Positions 1 to 6,820 of a stretch of DNA of 19,019 nt are shown one piece after another. Both the position numbers and the translations under genes were made by a program. The stretch is taken from NCBI GenBank assembly GCA_002345625.1, contig DDWE01000120.1, positions 1 to 19,019 on the forward strand, written 5' to 3'. A model generated the notes under the pieces. That model made no database searches. It saw only the letters and a list, made by a program, of their open reading frames with translations, and was not told the origin of the DNA. Numbering within the stretch: the first letter of the stretch is position 1; each line of letters begins with the position of its first letter. This DNA comes from Desulfuromonadaceae bacterium UBA2294 (GTDB lineage Bacteria; Desulfobacterota; Desulfuromonadia; Desulfuromonadales; UBA2294).

Positions 1-773
1 TGCTCAAGGGCGAGGTCAAGGACGTCCTGCTGCTCGACGTCACCCCGCTCTCGCTGGGCGTCGAGACCGCCGGCGGGGTCTTCACCAAGATCATCGACAA
101 GAACACGACCATTCCCTGCAAGAAGAGCCAGGTCTTCTCGACCGCCACCGACAACCAGCCGCTCGTCTCGGTCCACGTGCTGCAGGGCGAGCGCGAGATG
201 GCCGGGGACAACAAGACCCTGGCGCGCTTCGAGCTCGTCGGCATCCCCCCCGCACCGCGGGGGGTGCCGCAGGTCGAGGTGACCTTCGACATCGACGCCA
301 ACGGCATCGTCCACGTCTCGGCCAAGGATCTCGGCACCGGCAAGCAGCAGTCGATCCGCATCACCGCCTCCAGCGGTTTGTCCGACGACGAGATCGAACG
401 CATGGTCAAGGAAGCGGAGTCCCACTCCGGTGAGGACAAGAAAAAACGTGAGTTGATCGAGGCCCGCAACCAGGCAGACGGGCTGGTCTACACCACTGAA
501 AAATCGCTGAAGGAACACAGCGACAAGGTCGACGACGAGACCAAGAGCAAGATTGAATCCGCCCTCGAAGAGCTCAAGGAAGCGATGAAGGGGGAGAGCA
601 AGGAAGAGATCGACGCCAAGGTCGAGGCTCTGGCCCAGTCGGCCCATAAGTTGGCAGAAGCGGTCTACGCCAATGCCAAACCGGAGGGCGAAGAGGGTTC
701 TGAAACCCCTGCCGGCACAGACGACGGAGTCGTCGACGCCGAGTTTGAAGAGGTGGATGACGACAAGAAATAG
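1..773 (+). CDS. dnaK: Chaperone protein DnaK (Hsp70), C-terminal part, 5' truncated by window edge
   Basis: The reading frame is open from base 3 to the TAG at 771-773, giving about 256 residues. It starts in the interdomain linker and substrate-binding domain (VKDVLLLDVTPLSLGVET), continues through the beta-sandwich (NTTIP, HVLQGERE, PAPRGVPQ, VTFDIDANGIVHVSAKD) and the helical lid, and ends in the acidic tail EFEEVDDDKK typical of bacterial DnaK. The ATPase domain lies outside the window. DnaK is the cytoplasmic ATP-dependent chaperone that binds hydrophobic peptide segments. Its partners are DnaJ, encoded next, and GrpE. The GTG at 177 is internal and is not a start. In codons 3-326 only 2 of about 108 end in A or T, whereas after 327 about 35 of 148 do, so codon choice changes near the lid boundary. 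Confidence 0.97.
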   Translation, partial: LKGEVKDVLLLDVTPLSLGVETAGGVFTKIIDKNTTIPCKKSQVFSTATDNQPLVSVHVLQGEREMAGDNKTLARFELVGIPPAPRGVPQVEVTFDIDANGIVHVSAKDLGTGKQQSIRITASSGLSDDEIERMVKEAESHSGEDKKKRELIEARNQADGLVYTTEKSLKEHSDKVDDETKSKIESALEELKEAMKGESKEEIDAKVEALAQSAHKLAEAVYANAKPEGEEGSETPAGTDDGVVDAEFEEVDDDKK

Positions 774-800
774 CCCGGTGCCCGCGCACCGCGACCTACG

Positions 801-835
801 GCAACAGGAGTCGAGATCCCCTCGGCTCCTGTTGC
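801..835 (+). terminator. Strong hairpin between dnaK and dnaJ (attenuator or processing stem)
   Basis: A 15-bp stem, perfect except for one G-U wobble, is formed by 801-815 (GCAACAGGAGTCGAG) and 821-835 (CTCGGCTCCTGTTGC) with a 5-nt loop. There is no real T-run after it (GCTCTTGCC), so it is a poor classical terminator. It lies 28 nt after the dnaK stop and 31 nt before the dnaJ start. Partial termination or mRNA 3'-end protection that lowers dnaJ output relative to dnaK is inferred. Confidence 0.6.
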
Positions 836-866
836 GCTCTTGCCGCTTGCCGCATAAGGATGTTGA

Positions 867-1988
867 GTGAAAAAGCGCGACTACTACGAAATTCTGGAAA
901 TCAATCGCAACGCCAGTGAGACCGAGATGAAAAAGGCCTACCGGCGGCTGGCGATCAAGTATCATCCGGACAAGAACCCCGGAGACCAGGAGGCCGAGGA
1001 GAAGTTCAAGGAACTCTCCGAGGCTTACGCCGTCCTCTCCGATCCGCAGCAACGCGCAACCTACGATCAGTTCGGCCACGCCGGACTCGGAGGTGGCGGT
1101 GGCTTCTCATCGGGAGGCTTCAATTTCGGTGGCACGCCGTTTGAAGATATCTTCGGCGACATTTTCGGCGACATCTTCGGTGGCGGTGGTGGTGGCGGTC
1201 GCCGGGGTCGTGGTCACCGGGGCGACGATTTGCGCTTCAATCTGACCATCTCTTTTGAAGAGGCCGCCTTCGGCCTCGAAACCAAGGTACAGGTCCCCCG
1301 CCACCAGCCCTGCGAAGCGTGTGATGGCAGCGGTGCAGCATCCGGTACCAGCCCGCGCACCTGCAGTACCTGCCAGGGTCATGGCCAGGTCCGCTACCAG
1401 CAGGGGTTTTTCTCTCTGACCCGGCCCTGCCCGGATTGTAACGGCGCCGGCAAGGTCATCGATTCACCCTGCAAGCCCTGCCAGGGGAGCGGTCGGATTC
1501 GCAAGAAAAAATCGATCTCTCTTAAAATTCCGGCCGGCGTGGAAACCGGCACTCGCCTCAAACTCAGCGGCGAAGGTGAAGCTGGCAGCCAGGGAGGCCC
1601 ACCGGGCGATCTCTACGTCGTTATATCAGTCAGCGAACATTCCATCTTTCAGCGCGAAGGTCGCGATGTCATTTGCGAACTGCCAATCAGCTTTACTCAG
1701 GCGGCTCTCGGCTGCGAATGTGATGTTCCAACCCTCGATGGCAAGATCAAAATGAAAATCCCGGCCGGTGTCCAATCGGGCAAGGTGTTGAAACTGGCCG
1801 GCAAAGGGATCCCGTCCCTGCAAGGCTACGGCCGGGGTGACGAGTTGGTCATTGTTCGCGTCGAGACCCCATCAAAGCTGACTCCGCGGCAAAAAGAGCT
1901 GCTGGAAGAGTTTGCACGCGAGGGGGGAGAGGATATTCACCCGATGGGGAACAGCTTTTTCAACAAGGTTAAGGATCTGTTCGGCTAA
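867..1988 (+). CDS. dnaJ: Chaperone protein DnaJ (type I Hsp40)
   Basis: This co-chaperone delivers clients to DnaK and stimulates its ATPase. All four type I parts are present in 373 residues, close to the usual 375-380. The J domain spans residues 1-70 with the HPD motif at 33-35. A Gly/Phe-rich region spans about 73-118. A zinc-binding domain follows with four CxxCxGxG motifs (CEACDGSG, CSTCQGHG, CPDCNGAG, CKPCQGSG). Two C-terminal substrate-binding beta domains complete the protein. The start is GTG at 867, set by an AAGGA box at 856-860 with 6-nt spacing; the protein begins MKKRDYYEIL as expected. The Gly/Phe region contains three tandem DIFG units and a seven-glycine run. The gene follows dnaK after a 93-nt gap with a hairpin, so the two are probably one transcription unit. 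Confidence 0.97.
   Translation: MKKRDYYEILEINRNASETEMKKAYRRLAIKYHPDKNPGDQEAEEKFKELSEAYAVLSDPQQRATYDQFGHAGLGGGGGFSSGGFNFGGTPFEDIFGDIFGDIFGGGGGGGRRGRGHRGDDLRFNLTISFEEAAFGLETKVQVPRHQPCEACDGSGAASGTSPRTCSTCQGHGQVRYQQGFFSLTRPCPDCNGAGKVIDSPCKPCQGSGRIRKKKSISLKIPAGVETGTRLKLSGEGEAGSQGGPPGDLYVVISVSEHSIFQREGRDVICELPISFTQAALGCECDVPTLDGKIKMKIPAGVQSGKVLKLAGKGIPSLQGYGRGDELVIVRVETPSKLTPRQKELLEEFAREGGEDIHPMGNSFFNKVKDLFG
1146..1199 (+). repeat. 12-bp tandem repeat plus glycine-codon run in the dnaJ G/F region
   Basis: Three consecutive 12-bp units (1146-1157, 1158-1169, 1170-1181) differ at only a few bases and encode DIFG-DIFG-DIFG. GGN codons then continue to 1199. This lies in the flexible Gly/Phe linker of DnaJ, where such expansions are tolerated and may vary in copy number between strains. 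Confidence 0.75.
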
Positions 1989-2023
1989 CCTTGTCGTCCC
2001 CCGAATTTGCCAAAGGAGGCTGC

Positions 2024-3946
2024 ATGCTGCGCACTGCCCCGCATCGCCTGATTCAGACCGTCCTTCTGCTCGTCATCCTGCTCACCGGCGTCAGTCTGGC
2101 GCTGGCCGCCGAAGACGAACAGCTCTCCGAGGGGATGCGTCTTTACCAGATCGGTGACGAGTCAGCCGCCTGGCCCCTTCTGAATGACGGAATCGCTGCC
2201 ACCAACGATTCTAGCGCCTGGCCGGAGGCCCGTCTTGCGGCGGCCATAATTGCACTGCATCGTGGTGAGTACGCCGCCGCACTGTCCCGAATCTCCGGTA
2301 TCGCCCCCGAGCTGCGCACGGACCAGATGCGCCTGGTTGAAGGTGAAGCCCTGCTCGCCCTCGCTATGCCCACTGACGCCGCTGCCACCCTGCGCCGCAT
2401 CGATGAACAGAACCTGTCGGCAGCAGAACGCCTGCGCCGGCTCGATGCCCTGTTTGCCGTCGACACCCTGCGCGGCGAGCGCCTCAGCGCTCTCTGGTTT
2501 GCTCACCGCGCCCTGCAGTTAGCCAGTGACGATGCCGCCACCACCCGTCGACTCTACCAACGGATTGTCGACCTGCTCGCCGAACCGACCGCGACCGGAC
2601 AACTGCCCGAGATCACCTTTATGTTCACCGGTACACCGATCAGCACCGCGGCCCGATTGCAGCAGGTGCGACATTTACTGGCTGCCGGAGAGGAAAACCG
2701 GGCGCGGACGCTTATGCTACAGGTCGATATCGGCCTGCTGCCAGCAGAGGCCCGGGGGCAGGCGAGTGAACTTTACAGTCAGCTCCTCGGCATCAGCTGG
2801 CTGCAGCGATCTGTCGGTGTGTTGTTGCCCCTGTCTGGCAAATTTGCCCCGTATGGCGAACTGGTCCGGCGCGGCATCGATCTCGCCCTTGAGAACCGCG
2901 CAGATCGTAACCCCAGAGTCCATGTGATTTATGCCGACAGCGCTGCCGATGCGGAGACCAGTCGTCAGGCCATGCGCAATCTGGCCCGAGGCGACAAGGT
3001 GATTGCCGTAACCGGTGCCATTACCGGATCAGCTGCAGAAGCCGCCGCCGTACAGGCTCAGGAGGAGTTGGTCCCCTTATTAACACTCTCGCAACGCGAC
3101 GGCCTCCCGGCCATCGGTCCTTATGTTTTTCGTGACGCCTTGACCCCGCAGCTGCAAGGACGGGCCATCGCCTATCAGGCCGTGATGGAACTCGGTCTGG
3201 CCAAAATCGCTATTCTCTACCCGGAAAACCGGCTCGGCAACGCACTGGCCGACGCCTTCGCGGCTGAAGTCAACCGCCTCGGAGGTGAAATATCCGGCAG
3301 GCAGCCCTACGATCCGCAGGCCACCGACTTCGGCTTGCAGATCAAACGCCTCAAAGGAGAAAACCCCTATCACAATCTGGAGAACCTGAGTACAAAGGAG
3401 CAGCTGGCCGACCTTTTCGTCCCCGATGAACCGCTGCCGTTTGAGGCCCTGTTTCTCCCCGACTTTGCCGATCGCGTCGGCTTGATCGCCCCACAACTCG
3501 CGTATTACGGCATCGAGCAGACCCAGCTGCTCGGTACCGGCGGTTGGCATTCGCCGGAACTTCTGCGTCTGGCCGGAGATTTTGTTGAGGGGGGCCTCTT
3601 TGTGGACGGATATTACGGTGCCAGCTCCGACCCGGCCGTACAGCAGTTTGTTAATCGCTACCGGGAGCGCTACAATGAAGACCCGACGATCCTTGAGGCC
3701 CAGGGCTACGATGCGGCAGGGCTGTTGCTGACCGTGCTCGAGAACCCGGCGATCCGCACTCGGGACGATATGCGCCAGGCTCTGCTGTCCTTGCCATCGT
3801 ATACCGGCGTAACCGGGACCACGCGGTTTACCGAAGAGGGCGAGGCCGACCGGACCCTCTATTTGCTGCAGGTGCGCAAGGGGCAGTTCGTGCCCTTTGA
3901 GGTGGATCGCGCCGCTGATGACACCCCGCCAGAGCCGATTCAGTAG
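2024..3946 (+). CDS. Secreted LpoA/LppC-like protein (penicillin-binding protein activator family; TPR-like + periplasmic-binding-type domain)
   Basis: The start is ATG at 2024 because a strong AAAGGAGG (2012-2019) precedes it. The upstream in-frame TTG at 1991 has no such site and would bury the signal peptide. The 640-residue product begins with a signal peptide (hydrophobic residues about 11-28) and a probable signal peptidase I site (ALA, then AED). Residues about 30-255 are helical, alanine-rich and TPR-like. From about 263 (SVGVLLPLSGKFAPYG) to near the end there is a type-1 periplasmic-binding fold like branched-chain amino acid receptors. This two-part layout matches the LppC/LpoA family, which activates penicillin-binding proteins in enterobacteria. 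Unlike LpoA there is no lipobox cysteine, so the product may be soluble in the periplasm. No ABC permease is nearby, which argues against an amino-acid transporter subunit. It lies 35 nt after dnaJ. Confidence 0.75.
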   Translation: MLRTAPHRLIQTVLLLVILLTGVSLALAAEDEQLSEGMRLYQIGDESAAWPLLNDGIAATNDSSAWPEARLAAAIIALHRGEYAAALSRISGIAPELRTDQMRLVEGEALLALAMPTDAAATLRRIDEQNLSAAERLRRLDALFAVDTLRGERLSALWFAHRALQLASDDAATTRRLYQRIVDLLAEPTATGQLPEITFMFTGTPISTAARLQQVRHLLAAGEENRARTLMLQVDIGLLPAEARGQASELYSQLLGISWLQRSVGVLLPLSGKFAPYGELVRRGIDLALENRADRNPRVHVIYADSAADAETSRQAMRNLARGDKVIAVTGAITGSAAEAAAVQAQEELVPLLTLSQRDGLPAIGPYVFRDALTPQLQGRAIAYQAVMELGLAKIAILYPENRLGNALADAFAAEVNRLGGEISGRQPYDPQATDFGLQIKRLKGENPYHNLENLSTKEQLADLFVPDEPLPFEALFLPDFADRVGLIAPQLAYYGIEQTQLLGTGGWHSPELLRLAGDFVEGGLFVDGYYGASSDPAVQQFVNRYRERYNEDPTILEAQGYDAAGLLLTVLENPAIRTRDDMRQALLSLPSYTGVTGTTRFTEEGEADRTLYLLQVRKGQFVPFEVDRAADDTPPEPIQ

Positions 3947-3959
3947 TCGATTGCTACCC

Positions 3960-4715
3960 ATGCCAAGATATATCGTTTATGGATTGTTATTGCTTGTCTG
4001 TCTCGCCTGCCAGCCACTGCAACCACAGCCGGTGCTGCGATCTGGGCCTCCCGGCGTTTCAGGCCAAGTGACGGCGACCGGTGGCGCCCCGGCGGCCGGC
4101 GCCTACGTTTATGCCTACCTGAGCAATCGCAACGGCCTGCGTGGACCAGCCGATTTCGCCGTTCGCGTCGAAGCCGACGGCAGCTACCTGCTCGAGCTGC
4201 CGCCCGACAGCTACCATCTGGTCGCCCGCTGGCGCGCCATGGGGGCAGACACCGGCCCCCCGCGCAGTGGTGACGCCTGGGCTCTGTTTTCCGGCAACCC
4301 GCTGACAATCGGCACCGAAGGCACCCGCCACGCAGACTTTATCCTGCAACCCCTGACCAATCAGCGCTCAATGCGCCAGGGGAGCCTGACCTCTGGTAAC
4401 ACCGGCATTCGCGGCCAGCTGATCAATTCTGCCGGCGCACCGGTTGGCGGTGCCTTCGTCCTCGCCTATCCGGGCCCCGACTATCAGCACAGCCCTGACT
4501 GGACGTCGCTACCGGCCGACAGCAATGGCCACTTTATCCTTTACCTCCCTGGCGCCGGACGCTACTGCCTTGCCGCTCGGACCGGCACCCGCAGTCAACC
4601 CCGGGAGAATGAACCTTACGGCCGTCTTGGAGATGGCGCTGCCGGCTGCCGAACCCTGGGCAGTGGCGAAATCCTCGATATCGGCACCATAACCCTGCAG
4701 CCGTATCGACGCTGA
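3960..4715 (+). CDS. Putative lipoprotein with two tandem carboxypeptidase-regulatory-like (Ig-like) domains
   Basis: The product has 251 residues from ATG 3960. The N-terminus is hydrophobic (YIVYGLLLLVCLACQP) and resembles a lipoprotein signal, although the cysteine context (CLAC) is a weak lipobox. Two similar beta-rich modules follow, at about residues 31-100 and 148-230. Each begins with a G(V/I)(S/R)GQ(V/L) strand, then GAP..GA(Y/F)V, and later DG/NG(S/H)(Y/F)-L-LP, the pattern of CarboxypepD_reg-like domains. These are non-catalytic beta-sandwiches found in surface and envelope proteins. No good ribosome site precedes 3960. An in-frame ATG at 3918, overlapping the upstream gene and adding a more basic N-terminus, is an alternative. 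The gene starts 13 nt after the LpoA-like gene and is probably translationally coupled to it. Function unknown; envelope location is inferred. Confidence 0.7.
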   Translation: MPRYIVYGLLLLVCLACQPLQPQPVLRSGPPGVSGQVTATGGAPAAGAYVYAYLSNRNGLRGPADFAVRVEADGSYLLELPPDSYHLVARWRAMGADTGPPRSGDAWALFSGNPLTIGTEGTRHADFILQPLTNQRSMRQGSLTSGNTGIRGQLINSAGAPVGGAFVLAYPGPDYQHSPDWTSLPADSNGHFILYLPGAGRYCLAARTGTRSQPRENEPYGRLGDGAAGCRTLGSGEILDIGTITLQPYRR

Positions 4716-4738
4716 TTTTAGCTTTCTATAGCGTCAAA

Positions 4739-4774
4739 CCAAGAGGGGCTTGCCTTACGGCAAGCCCCTCTTGG
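4739..4774. terminator. Bidirectional hairpin terminator between convergent genes
   Basis: A perfect 16-bp stem is formed by 4739-4754 (CCAAGAGGGGCTTGCC) and 4759-4774 (GGCAAGCCCCTCTTGG) with loop TTAC. It can extend by four more pairs (TCAA/TTGA) around a bulged A. It lies 23 nt after the 4715 stop on the plus strand and 23 nt after the minus-strand gene ending at 4798, so it can serve both. The downstream T-tract is weak on either strand. Confidence 0.85.
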
Positions 4775-4797
4775 TTGAAAAAAAACGGTTCTGTCTG

Positions 4798-4986
4798 TCA
4801 AATAGGAACATCATCCACCACATCAGCCGCGCCATCGATCGTATCGTGAACGGAATTTCCGGCAACGGGAACAATCGAAATCACTGCGCCGACGACACGC
4901 ATCGGAACCGTGACCAGCTTGGTCAGAACACAACCGCTCAGCAGACTTCCAACGATCAGCAATAAAGCCAATTTCATCAATTTCAT
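4798..4986 (-). CDS. Small predicted lipoprotein (62 aa), unknown function
   Basis: The start is the ATG at 4986-4984, preceded on the minus strand by GGAGGA with a 4-nt spacer. Longer in-frame extensions to 5124 lack such a site. The peptide has a short basic start (MKLMK), a hydrophobic stretch and a good lipobox (SLLSGC, Cys19). The mature part is 44 residues: C-V-L-T-K-L-V-T-V-P-M, a valine-rich segment (RVVGAVISIVPVAG) and an acidic end (DTIDGAADVVDDVPI). The VVGAVxSIVPVxG core followed by a D-rich tail resembles small conserved proteobacterial lipoproteins of unknown function, possibly the DUF6726 type. That resemblance is from memory and not verified. It lies 217 nt downstream of panE and may have its own promoter. 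Confidence 0.7.
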   Translation of the reverse strand: MKLMKLALLLIVGSLLSGCVLTKLVTVPMRVVGAVISIVPVAGNSVHDTIDGAADVVDDVPI

Positions 4987-5203
4987 CGTATCCTCCGTTG
5001 TTAAGGGTCTTTTGCACATCGCACTGTTGCAATGCGCCAGCTCAAAACTTTTTATCGATCCACCACACCTAGATTGTTCTGCAATAAACTGGCCAGACTG
5101 CATATATCTCAACAAGGCGCGCAAAAACAGATGCGTGTCGTAAACCTTCGGATCTCGCGCCGAAGTTTGTCACTGCGGAAAGCGTCATTTGACGATCAGG
5201 TCT
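4987..5203. other. Intergenic spacer between panE and the small lipoprotein gene
   Basis: I find no supported gene in this 217-nt spacer. It contains a short imperfect hairpin at 5142-5168 (AAACCTTCGG paired with CCGAAGTTT, 8-nt loop, one bulged C). This lies about 36-62 nt past the panE stop and could act as a weak 3' end for panE. A promoter for the lipoprotein gene is expected here, but I cannot identify a convincing one. Confidence 0.4.
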
Positions 5204-6118
5204 CTAGTTTTTTTCACCCAGATTCAGCAAGGCGTGCAGCATGGCCGTACGGGGCATTGCAACCCCCCGCTGCGCGGCGTAATGCAGTGGCAGAGAATAG
5301 ATCGCTTCCAACTCCAGAGGGTGCCCGGCAAGGCGATCGATCATCATGCTCGGCCGGTAATGATCCATCTTTTCTGTCATCCCGATCAACCGGGGAATAA
5401 ACCCGTCCGCATCGATTGGATGCGAAAACCCTTGAGCATTACCAGCGGCAACAACTTCGGACATCAGAGCATGAATTTCGCTACGGATCAATCCTTGGGC
5501 AAGCAGTTCAGTGACATCCTGGCCGGTCAGTGCACAAAGACCATTGAAGGGGATGTTCCAGACCAGCTTTTCCCAGCGAGCCCGGGCCAGGTCTGCAACC
5601 GCTTCGCAGGGGATCCCGGCGGTCGAAAACAGGTCAGCGATGCGCTCGGCCCGGGGAGTCAGGCCTCCGGTGTATTCTCCGAGCCGAATCCGCCCTTCGC
5701 CGAGGTGACGCACGGTTCCCGGTGCTCCACGGTTGGCACAAAGGAACGCGATCCCTCCCATGATCTGCGCAGAGGGGAAGACCTCGGCGAGACAGGCCTC
5801 GTTGCCGAGCCCATTTTGCAGGGTCAGCAATGCCGTCTGCGGTCCGACCAGAGGACGCACCAGGTCAGCCATATGGACATTGGCAAAAGCTTTCAACCCA
5901 ATCAGAACCAGGTCGACGACCCCGATCTCCTCGGTCTGCAGATAACCGGCGACGTTCGGCAAATGAAAATCGCCATTCACCGATTCCACCTTCAATCCGC
6001 CTGCGCGGATTGCCGCGTAATCGCGCCGCAGCAGAAAACAGACCTCCGCGCCACTGCGTTGCAACAGTGCTCCGTAATATAACCCGAGGGCGCCGGCCCC
6101 GACGACAGCTATCCGCAT
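5204..6118 (-). CDS. panE: 2-dehydropantoate 2-reductase (ketopantoate reductase)
   Basis: This enzyme would reduce 2-dehydropantoate to pantoate with NADPH in the pantothenate/CoA pathway. The 304-residue product starts MRIAVVGAGALGLYYG, the dinucleotide-binding GxGxxG motif. The start is fixed by AGGAGGT (minus strand, 6129-6123) with 4-nt spacing; the longer frame to 6178 has no comparable site. Family residues match the E. coli scheme: Lys76 in LIGLKAF, Asn102 in TLQNGLGNE, the catalytic-type Lys184 in WEKLVWN, and a Glu in HPLELEAI. Length is normal. It is transcribed divergently from carD and is not next to panB or panC. Some ApbA/PanE-family members act on other 2-keto acids, so the substrate is inferred. 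Confidence 0.88.
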   Translation of the reverse strand: MRIAVVGAGALGLYYGALLQRSGAEVCFLLRRDYAAIRAGGLKVESVNGDFHLPNVAGYLQTEEIGVVDLVLIGLKAFANVHMADLVRPLVGPQTALLTLQNGLGNEACLAEVFPSAQIMGGIAFLCANRGAPGTVRHLGEGRIRLGEYTGGLTPRAERIADLFSTAGIPCEAVADLARARWEKLVWNIPFNGLCALTGQDVTELLAQGLIRSEIHALMSEVVAAGNAQGFSHPIDADGFIPRLIGMTEKMDHYRPSMMIDRLAGHPLELEAIYSLPLHYAAQRGVAMPRTAMLHALLNLGEKN

Positions 6119-6149
6119 CAGTACCTCCTGATATTGACCTGCTTTCCCC

Positions 6150-6178
6150 CTTATACCACCGCTCGGGCGGCAGGACAA
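6150..6178 (-). promoter_or_regulatory. Candidate sigma70 promoter for panE (minus strand)
   Basis: On the minus strand TTGTCC (6178-6173) is followed after 17 nt by TATAAG (6155-6150), matching the -35 and -10 consensus at 4/6 and 5/6. It lies 32 nt upstream of the panE start codon, a sensible distance. Confidence 0.5.
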
Positions 6179-6200
6179 TCCTGCATAGTGGGGAGAAACC

Positions 6201-6228
6201 TTGACTTAAGCGGCAAGTCTGCTATTAT
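6201..6228 (+). promoter_or_regulatory. Candidate sigma70 promoter for carD
   Basis: TTGACT (6201-6206) and TATTAT (6223-6228) are separated by 16 nt and lie 26 nt upstream of the carD start. An AAGGAG ribosome site (6242-6247) follows. The -35 and -10 both match the housekeeping consensus at 5/6. CarD-family factors stabilise promoter complexes with suboptimal spacing, so autoregulation is conceivable but only inferred. Confidence 0.65.
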
Positions 6229-6254
6229 AGCCCTCTTGCAGAAGGAGTTATAAG

Positions 6255-6740
6255 ATGTTCAAAATCGGAGATTGTGCCGTCTATCCCACCCAAGGGATCG
6301 GGGTGATAGAAGCCATCGAGTCCAAGGATTTTGGGGGCATCAAGGCCGAGTTTTACATCCTGCGCATTATCGACAACGACATGACCATCATGGTGCCGAT
6401 CTCGAACGCCTCCCACATCGGCATGCGCTGTCCGATCGACAAGAAACGGGTTTCGTCGATCTTCGATGTTCTCGGTCAACGGCCGAAAACCGTCGGGGCG
6501 ATTGCCTCCTGGAGCCGGCGCCAGCGCGAGTATAACGATAAGCTCAAAACCGGTGACCTGTTTGAGGTCGCGGAAGTCCTGCGGGAGTTGTACTGTATCC
6601 GCGACGGCAAAGAGCTCTCCTACGGTGAAAAAAAGGTCCTGGAACTGGCGCGACGGCTGGTGGTGAAAGAAGTCGCCCTGGCCGAAGGTGCCGACGAAAC
6701 AGCGGTCACCGAACGGATTGAGAACCTTTTCGTCCATTGA
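6255..6740 (+). CDS. carD: CarD/CdnL-family RNA polymerase-binding transcription regulator
   Basis: The product has 161 residues. The N-terminal Tudor-like RNA polymerase-interacting domain (about 1-60) carries FKIGDCAVYPTQGIGVIEAI, the family signature also found in the Mfd (TRCF) polymerase-interaction domain. The helical C-terminal DNA-binding domain (about 65-160) contains Trp86 in ASWSRRQREY, at the place of the conserved tryptophan that wedges the upstream edge of the transcription bubble in studied CarD proteins. By family knowledge it binds the polymerase beta subunit and stabilises open complexes at rRNA and other housekeeping promoters. AAGGAG at 6242-6247 supports the start. A strong terminator follows it, so it is probably mainly monocistronic. 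Confidence 0.93.
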   Translation: MFKIGDCAVYPTQGIGVIEAIESKDFGGIKAEFYILRIIDNDMTIMVPISNASHIGMRCPIDKKRVSSIFDVLGQRPKTVGAIASWSRRQREYNDKLKTGDLFEVAEVLRELYCIRDGKELSYGEKKVLELARRLVVKEVALAEGADETAVTERIENLFVH

Positions 6741-6763
6741 AAAGTTTTGCATTGTGCAACAGC

Positions 6764-6797
6764 AGCGGGCCGGGTGGTTACATCCGGTCCGCTTTTT
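6764..6797 (+). terminator. Intrinsic terminator after carD
   Basis: The arms are 6764-6776 (AGCGGGCCGGGTG) and 6781-6793 (CATCCGGTCCGCT) with loop GTTA. The 13-bp stem has two G-U wobbles and is followed by a T-run ending at 6797. It starts 24 nt after the carD stop. It separates carD from ispD, so ispD needs readthrough or a promoter between 6797 and 6820, or within the carD end. Confidence 0.85.
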
Positions 6798-6820
6798 AAC
6801 TTGCCAACCGGGATGAAACC

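Noticed and set aside
1991..2023. Upstream TTG start for the LpoA-like gene
   Set aside because: It would place residues before the signal peptide, and the strong AAAGGAGG box points to ATG 2024.
2024..3946. Branched-chain amino acid ABC transporter substrate-binding protein
   Set aside because: The binding fold fits, but the long N-terminal helical domain and absence of permease or ATPase genes favour the LpoA/LppC type; kept only as an alternative.
3080..3961. 293-codon open frame on the minus strand opposite the LpoA-like gene
   Set aside because: It lies entirely opposite a well-supported gene, has no family motifs or ribosome site, and is expected from GC-rich codon use.
5189..6082. 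297-codon plus-strand frame opposite panE
   Set aside because: Composition is unlike a real protein and all panE catalytic motifs are on the other strand.
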